A model generated the notes under the pieces. That model worked only from the letters and a program-made list of their open reading frames with translations, had not been told where the DNA came from and did not search any database. From the NCBI GenBank assembly GCA_031278495.1, contig JAITKG010000096.1, positions 1 through 10,591 of the forward strand: a DNA stretch of 10,591 nt. Reading direction: 5' to 3'. Of this stretch, positions 6,040-10,591 are shown piece by piece (position 1 is the stretch's first letter; every line of letters begins with the position of its first letter). The position numbers were made by a program, and so were the translations under genes. The stretch is from Prevotellaceae bacterium. Lineage in GTDB: Bacteria > Bacteroidota > Bacteroidia > Bacteroidales > UBA932.

Positions 6040-7230
6040 ATGAAAAAAAATATTGGCGTCTTTTTTGGCGGCCGCTCGGTGGAGCACGAAATATCAATCA
6101 TCTCCGCCCTGCAAGTAATTAAAGCGATTGATAAGGATAAGTACGATGTCGTTCCCGTGTATATTACGAAAGACGGCTGCTGGTATACCGGAAACTGGTT
6201 AAAATTTATTGACAATTACAGGAATTATAAACTGCTGCTAAAGCGTTGCCGGAAAATTACGCCATCGCTGGATGCGCATGACGGCACGTTGTTTGCTTAC
6301 CCGCGCGGGCTATGGAAAAGAAGCAGGGCAGTAGTGAAAATCGACGTCGCTTTTCCCGTCTTTCATGGCGCACATGGCGAAGACGGCTGTTTCCAGGGGG
6401 TGTTTGAGATTATGAACCTGCCCTACGTGGGGTCGGATGTGCTGTCGTCGGCGGTGTGCATGAGCAAGGTTTTTACGAAAGAAATAAGTAAAGCCATTGG
6501 TATACCCGTGCTGGACTATTACAGCGTGGACGCCAACCGGTGGTTTAGCGACAGGGAAAATCAAATAAAACAGGTTTCCCGGCTGGCTTTCCCGGTCATC
6601 GTGAAGCCCGGCAATTTGGGGTCGAGCATTGGCGTGGGCAAAGCCGCCAACGTGCAGGAACTGGAGAACGCTATGGAACTGGCGGCGGTATATTCCAATA
6701 CCCTGCTGGTGGAAAAATGTATCACCGCTATCAGGGAAATCAACTGCTCGGTAGTAGAAACCGTGCGTGGCGTGGAAGTTTCCGAATGCGAAGAGCCGGT
6801 GATTACGCCCGGCAAGCTGTTAAGTTTTGACGACAAATACCTGTCATCCGCCTCGCCGGTAGAAGGAATGGCGGGGACAAACAGGAAAATCCCCGCCGGC
6901 ATTCCCGATGCCCTGAAAAAGGAAATACAGGAATATGCGGTGAAGATTTTCCGCTATTTGGGCTGTTCCGGCGTGGCAAGGATAGATTTCATCCTTGATA
7001 CCGCAACCGGCAAAGTTTACCTGAACGAAATAAATACCATGCCCGGCTCGCTGGCTTTCTATCTCTGGGAGGCTACGGGTAAAACCTTCGCCACCCTCCT
7101 GTCTGAAATTATTGAACAATCCGTGAAACGTTTTGCCCAAAACAACAAGCTGAAAAAAAGCTTTGACACCAATGTGCTGTGGAGCATCAACGGAAATAAA
7201 CTAAACAACAAACTTTCCGGGAAACTGTAG
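6040..7230 (+). CDS. D-alanine--D-alanine ligase-like ATP-grasp enzyme
   Basis: This 396-residue cytoplasmic enzyme has the full Ddl ATP-grasp layout. FFGGRSVEHEIS (8-19) includes the first-substrate glutamate E15. HGAHGEDG lies at 109-116, VKPGNLGSSIGV (188-199) is the Ser-Ser loop, and DDKY (264-267) keeps the tyrosine that favours D-Ala over D-lactate. ARIDF (313-317) supplies the arginine, and LNEINTMPG (328-336) supplies the metal ligands. Standard Ddl proteins have about 300-370 residues; this one has an added segment around 55-98 and a basic tail after 360. After NTMPG only five residues (SLAFY) precede LWEA, where Ddl has a longer loop containing the serine that holds the second D-Ala. 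It makes a dipeptide by ATP-dependent ligation, but the second substrate may not be D-Ala. No ribosome-binding site is seen; the leader is A-rich. It could still be the cell's only Ddl, since the rest of the genome is not visible. Confidence 0.85.
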   Translation: MKKNIGVFFGGRSVEHEISIISALQVIKAIDKDKYDVVPVYITKDGCWYTGNWLKFIDNYRNYKLLLKRCRKITPSLDAHDGTLFAYPRGLWKRSRAVVKIDVAFPVFHGAHGEDGCFQGVFEIMNLPYVGSDVLSSAVCMSKVFTKEISKAIGIPVLDYYSVDANRWFSDRENQIKQVSRLAFPVIVKPGNLGSSIGVGKAANVQELENAMELAAVYSNTLLVEKCITAIREINCSVVETVRGVEVSECEEPVITPGKLLSFDDKYLSSASPVEGMAGTNRKIPAGIPDALKKEIQEYAVKIFRYLGCSGVARIDFILDTATGKVYLNEINTMPGSLAFYLWEATGKTFATLLSEIIEQSVKRFAQNNKLKKSFDTNVLWSINGNKLNNKLSGKL

Positions 7231-7236
7231 ACGGCG

Positions 7237-7288
7237 CGGCGGCTGATGTGAAGATGTGAAGATGTGGAGATGTGGCTGGCGCGGCAGC
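7237..7288. repeat. 52-bp dispersed repeat, copy B
   Basis: This is the second copy of the block at 281-332, with 47 of 52 positions identical and no gaps. It begins 7 bp after the Ddl-like stop codon. Its four 8-bp units differ from copy A mainly in the order of the AAG and GAG endings, as if units had been exchanged or slipped. Confidence 0.8.
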
Positions 7289-7328
7289 AACTCTCAACTT
7301 TCAACTTTCAACTTTCAACTGAAAGTTG
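7288..7328. repeat. CAACTTT heptanucleotide repeat ending in a hairpin
   Basis: Seven-base units occur at 7288 (CAACTCT) and at 7295, 7302 and 7309 (CAACTTT), then a partial CAACT at 7316. The last full unit pairs with the sequence that follows: CAACTTTC (7309-7316) and GAAAGTTG (7321-7328) form a perfect 8-bp stem with the loop AACT. It lies just before the terminator at 7340. Confidence 0.8.
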
Positions 7329-7339
7329 GATGCAAAAAG

Positions 7340-7374
7340 AACTGCCGGTACGAAAATGTGCCGGCGGTTTTTTT
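7340..7374 (+). terminator. Intrinsic terminator after the Ddl-like gene
   Basis: AACTGCCGGTAC (7340-7351) pairs with GTGCCGGCGGTT (7358-7369) over 12 bp including two G-T wobbles, with loop GAAAAT. Seven Ts run from 7368 to 7374. The A-run at 7334-7338 can extend the stem into the T-run, so it might also act on the minus strand. It closes the cell-envelope transcription unit. Confidence 0.85.
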
Positions 7375-7375
7375 G

Positions 7376-7407
7376 AAATCTTTAAATCCTTAAATTTTGA
7401 AATCAGG
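7376..7407. repeat. AAATCTTT-type 8-bp repeat, second block
   Basis: Four units with an 8-bp period (AAATCTTT, AAATCCTT, AAATTTTG, AAATCAGG) begin one base after the T-run of the terminator and decay to the right. The unit type is the same as at 2588-2620 and 7469-7508. Confidence 0.65.
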
Positions 7408-7456
7408 AATTGGCCTTCGTCCGTTCATAATCCGGTTTTATATCACAAAAAAATTG

Positions 7457-7464
7457 TATCTTCG
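7457..7464 (+). promoter_or_regulatory. Probable -7 element for the nucleotidyltransferase gene
   Basis: TATCTTCG differs from the Bacteroidota -7 consensus TAnnTTTG at one fixed base. It lies 49 bp before the ATG at 7513 and after a terminator, where a new promoter is expected. The -33 region is only a T-run (7436-7439), so it is weak. Confidence 0.5.
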
Positions 7465-7468
7465 CCTG

Positions 7469-7508
7469 AAATCTTTAAATCTTTAAATTTTTAAATCTTT
7501 AAATCTTG
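7469..7508. repeat. AAATCTTT 8-bp tandem repeat in the nucleotidyltransferase leader
   Basis: Five exact 8-bp steps occur: AAATCTTT, AAATCTTT, AAATTTTT, AAATCTTT, AAATCTTG. The block fills the space between the probable -7 element and the ATG at 7513, leaving only AAAC before the start codon. Changes in unit number would change leader length in 8-bp steps. Confidence 0.85.
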
Positions 7509-7512
7509 AAAC

Positions 7513-8412
7513 ATGCATCCCACGCTTTTGTTAATGGCAGCCGGTATGGGCAGCCGCTATGGCGGATTAAAACAACTTGACGGCATAGGCCCGCATGGCG
7601 AAGTAATTATGGACTATTCCATCTATGACGCCCTGCGCGCCGGCTTTGGAAAAGTAGTTTTTGTCGTTCGCCGCTCTTTTGAAAAGGAATTTGAAATTTT
7701 TGCCAAACGTTTTGGCGGGACAATCCAATACGATATTGTGCTGCAAGAAATCGAAAACATCCCGGACGGGTACAGCTATCCGCCCGGGCGCACTAAGCCG
7801 TGGGGCACCAACCATGCCGTGATGATGGCTGCGCCGGTTATCCACGGGCCGTTTGCCGTGCTCAATGCCGATGATTATTACGGGGTCGATTCGTTTCGTA
7901 TAATGGCTGCTTATTTGCAGGCGGCAGCCGGCAGACAAAACAAGTATTGCATGATAGGTTTCCATGTGGAAAATACGCTCTCGGAAACCGGCGGCGTATC
8001 GCGCGGTATATGCCAGGTAGACGCTAACCATTACCTGTCCGGCGTTGTAGAACGCCACCATATCCAGCGCGTGGACGGGCAAATCCGGTATACCGGCGAC
8101 GGGAACAATACGGTTATTCTGCCCGACCATACGCCGGTATCCATGAACATGTGGGGTTTTACGCCTGACTATTTCGCCTGGTCAGAACGGTTGTTCAAAG
8201 CTTTTTTGCAGGCGAACAGCCAGAATCCGGAAGCGGAATTTTATATCCCCTATGCCGTGAACGAGCTTATCCAAAGCCGCGCAGCGACGGTAAGCGTCCT
8301 TCCGACCACCTCGCAATGGTTTGGCGTTACCTACCGCGAAGACCGGCCGGCAGTGGAGCGGCGGCTGGCAGAATTGCACAGGGAGGGAATATATCCGGCA
8401 AAGTTGTTTTAA
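7513..8412 (+). CDS. Sugar-phosphate nucleotidyltransferase-like protein
   Basis: This 299-residue cytoplasmic protein has the NTP-transferase (GT-A like) fold. The N-terminal signature LLMAAGMGSRYGGLKQL (6-22) holds the nucleotide-binding GxGxR and a conserved lysine (K20). PWGTNHAV (97-103) and the acidic pair in LNADDYYG (117-124) match the metal and substrate region of nucleotidyltransferases. MWGF (213-216) and a C-terminal TSQWFGVTYREDRP (266-279) are further conserved-looking stretches. Related enzymes join a nucleoside triphosphate to a sugar phosphate for glycan synthesis. The exact sugar is not clear, and no sugar-kinase or glycosyltransferase partner lies beside it here. It probably has its own promoter and an AAATCTTT-repeat leader after a strong terminator. 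Its stop overlaps a 10-bp inverted-repeat arm. The length is complete and no frame damage is seen. Confidence 0.8.
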   Translation: MHPTLLLMAAGMGSRYGGLKQLDGIGPHGEVIMDYSIYDALRAGFGKVVFVVRRSFEKEFEIFAKRFGGTIQYDIVLQEIENIPDGYSYPPGRTKPWGTNHAVMMAAPVIHGPFAVLNADDYYGVDSFRIMAAYLQAAAGRQNKYCMIGFHVENTLSETGGVSRGICQVDANHYLSGVVERHHIQRVDGQIRYTGDGNNTVILPDHTPVSMNMWGFTPDYFAWSERLFKAFLQANSQNPEAEFYIPYAVNELIQSRAATVSVLPTTSQWFGVTYREDRPAVERRLAELHREGIYPAKLF

Positions 8413-8631
8413 AGGGCGCAAGGGTGATGGGTGAAAAATAATTTTATACAATTTTTTATGGCAAGTGGCAACACATTCGAAGATTTGGAAATTATTTCAA
8501 AGGGATTTGAACGAAGTTCCGATAAGGAATTTATCCGGTTTTTATATATCGCTAAAGCCTCTTGCGGTGAATTAAGAACACAACTATATCAGAACAATGA
8601 AAATCCATCTATCCTGCGCCCTGCGCCCTTT
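8411..8631. repeat. 10-bp inverted repeat flanking a gene remnant
   Basis: AAAGGGCGCA (8411-8420) is the exact reverse complement of TGCGCCCTTT (8622-8631). The right side also has two heptads GCGCCCT at 8616-8622 and 8623-8629, then a pyrimidine-rich run to 8642. The arms bracket the four-helix-bundle remnant. They may be intergenic repeat pieces or marks of an old insertion. No target-site duplication is evident. Confidence 0.5.
8458..8592 (+). pseudogene. Remnant of a four-helix-bundle (23S rRNA intervening-sequence type) protein gene
   Basis: The open frame from ATG 8458 reads TFEDLEI, then GFERSSDKEFIRFLYIAKAS and CGELRTQLY. In the four-helix-bundle family known from 23S rRNA intervening sequences (usually about 115-130 residues), an N-terminal FEDLxIW is followed about 40 residues later by SNIAEGF, then R-S-x-K-EF-x-RFL-x-IA-x-S-x-EL-x-TQL. 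Here FEDLEI joins almost directly to GFERSS, so helix 1 to helix 2 is missing. After QLY the frame runs into repeat-like sequence (PAPFPPSPSKI) and ends at a TGA at 8653-8655, overlapping the dnaG ATG. Both an internal deletion and loss of the C-terminus make it a decayed gene, although the frame is still open. It fills most of the 239-bp gap before dnaG. Family assignment comes from recall of the motif, not a search. Confidence 0.65.
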
Positions 8632-8651
8632 CCCCCTTCACCTTCGAAAAT

Positions 8652-10586
8652 ATGATTGACCGCAGTACCATAAACCGCATATTGGACGCCGCCGACATCA
8701 CGGAAGTGATAGGGGATTTCCTGACGCTTAGAAAGCGTGGAATGAATTATTGGGCATGCTGTCCGTTTCATGGCGAGAAGACGCCGTCGTTTAGCGTGTC
8801 GCCATCCAAAGGAATTTATAAATGCTTCGGTTGCGGAGCAGCGGGAAATGCCGTGCGTTTCGTGATGGAACACGAACACATGACTTATGTAGAAGCCTTG
8901 AAATACCTCGCACGCAAGTATAACATCGAAGTACGCGAGCGTGAATTAACGCCCGAAGAACAGACCGCCAATAACAACCGCGAAAGCATGATGATCCTTT
9001 CATCGTTTGCGCAGGACTGGTTCAGCGAGCAGCTCTGGACGCATCCCGACGGGCAGGCTATCGGGCTAAGCTATTTTTATGAACGCGGATTTACCGGCAA
9101 AACCATCCGCAAATTCCAGTTGGGATATTCCCTGGACAAACGCTCAGCCTTTAGTGATGCGGCATTGAAAGCAGGCTACAAAAAAGAATTCCTTGTATCC
9201 ACCGGACTGTCCATCGAAAAAGACGATAAACTGATAGACCGCTTTTGGGGGCGCGTTATGTTTCCCATTCATTCGCTCAGCGGTCGTGTGATTGCTTTTG
9301 GCGCGCGTACGTTGCGGCAGGACAAAAGCGTCGCAAAATACCTCAATTCGCCGGAAAGTGAAATCTACAGCAAAACATCCGTACTGTACGGCATCTTCCA
9401 GGCGAAAAACACGATTATCCGTTCACAGAAATGCTATTTGGTCGAAGGGTATACCGACGTTATTTCCATGCACCAGGCGGGCATCGAGAATGCAGTCGCT
9501 TCGAGCGGCACTTCGCTGACGACAGAACAAATCCGCCTCATCAAACGCTTTACGCCCAACGTAACCGTACTCTATGACGGCGATGCGGCGGGTATCAAAG
9601 CTTCACTGCGCGGCATCGACATGTTGCTGGAAGAAGGAATGAACGTAAAAGTGGCGTTGTTCCCCGACGGCGAAGACCCCGACTCCTTTGCCCGCAAACA
9701 CAGCAACACCGAATTTGAAACCTTTCTGAAGGAAAACGAAAAGGATTTCATTTCATTCAAAACAAAACTCCTGAGCGACGATGCAAAAAACGACCCGATC
9801 CGCCGGGCGGAACTTATCAAAGACGTCGTAAGCAGTATCGGCGCAATTCCCGACGCTATTACACGTACGGTGTATGTCAAGGAATGCAGCCGGTTGATGG
9901 ACATCGGCGAAGAAGTGCTGCTGTCGGAAGTGGCGAAATTCCGCCATGCGAAACTGTACAACAGCAGACCGCACACGCCCGCAAAGACACCGGAAGAAAC
10001 GCCCAAAACCGCTGCCCCGCCAGAAATAACCGACCCCAGTCTCTATTTTGAAAAAGCCGAAGAAGAGATTATGTACTACCTGCTGAAATACGGCATGCGC
10101 CATCTGTTTACGGTTACGCACGACGAACAGGAACACGCTGTCAGCGTAGCGGAATATATCACGGGCGAACTGCTTAATGACGAAATGGAATTAAAAAATC
10201 CGCTATACCGCCAACTGTTCGATGAATACCGCCAACTGACCGGCGAAAGCGACGAAGAACGCATCAAGTATTTCATCAACCACCCCAACCGCGCATTGTC
10301 GGAACAGGCCATTCACATACTGTCGGACTTGCCGCCGCTTACCGTGCAACACTACGCCAACTCGCAGGAACCGGAAACCCTGCGGCTACCGCGCATTATC
10401 CCCAAAGCGATTTTAGTGTACAAGGCGCGGAGCGTTAAAGCGTCTGCCGACGAGGTTTTGCAACGCCTGCAAGAAGCGCAGGCAGCCAACAGCCAGGAAG
10501 AGGTAAACACCCTGTCGGGGCAGTTCCTGCTGCTGCAAAAAAACAGCAAACGGCTCGCCGGCGAATTGAAACGCCTGATATTTTAA
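8652..10586 (+). CDS. dnaG: DNA primase DnaG
   Basis: This 644-residue primase makes the RNA primers for replication and works with the replicative helicase at the fork. The N-terminal zinc-binding domain shows CPFHGEKTPSFSVSP (37-51) and YKCFGCGAAGN (56-66), giving C37, H40, C58 and C61. The RNA polymerase domain follows, with RFWGRVMFPIHSLSGRVIAFGAR-type sequence (197-219; shown in part) and a Toprim core: VEGYTD (264-269) with E265, SSGTSLT (284-290), and LYDGDAAG (307-314) with D309 and D311, then FPDGEDPD (337-344). Residues from about 430 on are polar, with a proline-rich linker near 440-462 and a helical C-terminal region that should bind helicase. The length fits the family. The ATG at 8652 is directly followed by MIDRSTINRILDAADI, the expected N-terminus. 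No clear promoter or ribosome-binding site is seen; it may be transcribed from the gene upstream. The stop is 5 bp from the window edge. Confidence 0.96.
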   Translation: MIDRSTINRILDAADITEVIGDFLTLRKRGMNYWACCPFHGEKTPSFSVSPSKGIYKCFGCGAAGNAVRFVMEHEHMTYVEALKYLARKYNIEVRERELTPEEQTANNNRESMMILSSFAQDWFSEQLWTHPDGQAIGLSYFYERGFTGKTIRKFQLGYSLDKRSAFSDAALKAGYKKEFLVSTGLSIEKDDKLIDRFWGRVMFPIHSLSGRVIAFGARTLRQDKSVAKYLNSPESEIYSKTSVLYGIFQAKNTIIRSQKCYLVEGYTDVISMHQAGIENAVASSGTSLTTEQIRLIKRFTPNVTVLYDGDAAGIKASLRGIDMLLEEGMNVKVALFPDGEDPDSFARKHSNTEFETFLKENEKDFISFKTKLLSDDAKNDPIRRAELIKDVVSSIGAIPDAITRTVYVKECSRLMDIGEEVLLSEVAKFRHAKLYNSRPHTPAKTPEETPKTAAPPEITDPSLYFEKAEEEIMYYLLKYGMRHLFTVTHDEQEHAVSVAEYITGELLNDEMELKNPLYRQLFDEYRQLTGESDEERIKYFINHPNRALSEQAIHILSDLPPLTVQHYANSQEPETLRLPRIIPKAILVYKARSVKASADEVLQRLQEAQAANSQEEVNTLSGQFLLLQKNSKRLAGELKRLIF

Positions 10587-10591
10587 ACGGA

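Noticed and set aside
6040..7230. Van-type D-Ala-D-Lac ligase (vancomycin resistance)
   Set aside because: The DDKY tyrosine that favours D-Ala is kept, and there is no vanH, vanX or vanRS partner nearby.
7264..7494. 76-residue open frame between the Ddl-like gene and the nucleotidyltransferase
   Set aside because: Its translation is made of heptad, terminator and AAATCTTT repeat sequence (repeated STFNFQ and EIFKSLNF), so it is not a gene.
7567..8130. 187-residue minus-strand open frame inside the nucleotidyltransferase gene
   Set aside because: It lies fully inside a gene with strong family motifs and has no recognisable domain of its own.

Overview
The window reads as chromosomal sequence from a member of the Bacteroidota, most likely Bacteroidales. 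The evidence is the PASTA protein next to an RluD-type pseudouridine synthase, promoter elements of the TAnnTTTG type, and gene starts that mostly lack a Shine-Dalgarno sequence and sit behind A-rich leaders. All recognisable genes are on the + strand. I saw no tRNA, rRNA, CRISPR array, insertion sequence or phage gene.

Layout. Bases 1-159 hold the 3' end of an unidentified gene. Bases 160-488 are a long non-coding stretch with a 22-bp tandem repeat of palindromic cores, one copy of a 52-bp dispersed repeat, and a promoter -7 element. It leads into nupG (nucleoside:H+ symporter, 489-1712). Next comes a compact run: a membrane-anchored three-PASTA protein, rluD, an alpha/beta hydrolase, a membrane-embedded MurF-like ligase and a D-Ala-D-Ala-ligase-like ATP-grasp enzyme (1757-7230). 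The last four are overlapping or closely spaced. A second non-coding stretch (7231-7512) holds the other copy of the 52-bp repeat, a heptanucleotide repeat with a hairpin, a strong intrinsic terminator, two AAATCTTT repeat blocks and a promoter element. It is followed by a sugar-phosphate nucleotidyltransferase-like gene (7513-8412), a decayed four-helix-bundle (23S rRNA intervening-sequence type) gene remnant, and dnaG (8652-10586).

How the genes fit together. The central run points to the cell envelope. The PASTA protein is a plausible periplasmic peptidoglycan-binding protein. The hydrolase, MurF-like and Ddl-like genes form an apparent cassette that could make or attach a dipeptide-like unit. 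The cassette is not a plain copy of the standard MurF/Ddl pathway. The MurF-like protein has about 170 residues with hydrophobic segments where MurF has its UDP-MurNAc-peptide domain, and it lacks the usual MurF C-terminal ending. The Ddl-like protein keeps the ATP-grasp catalytic residues but has a shortened loop where Ddl binds the second D-Ala. This cassette is the best candidate here for an under-described system.

The gaps carry short-period repeats (7, 8 and 22 bp). They lie directly at gene ends and in leaders and may affect termination or translation starts.
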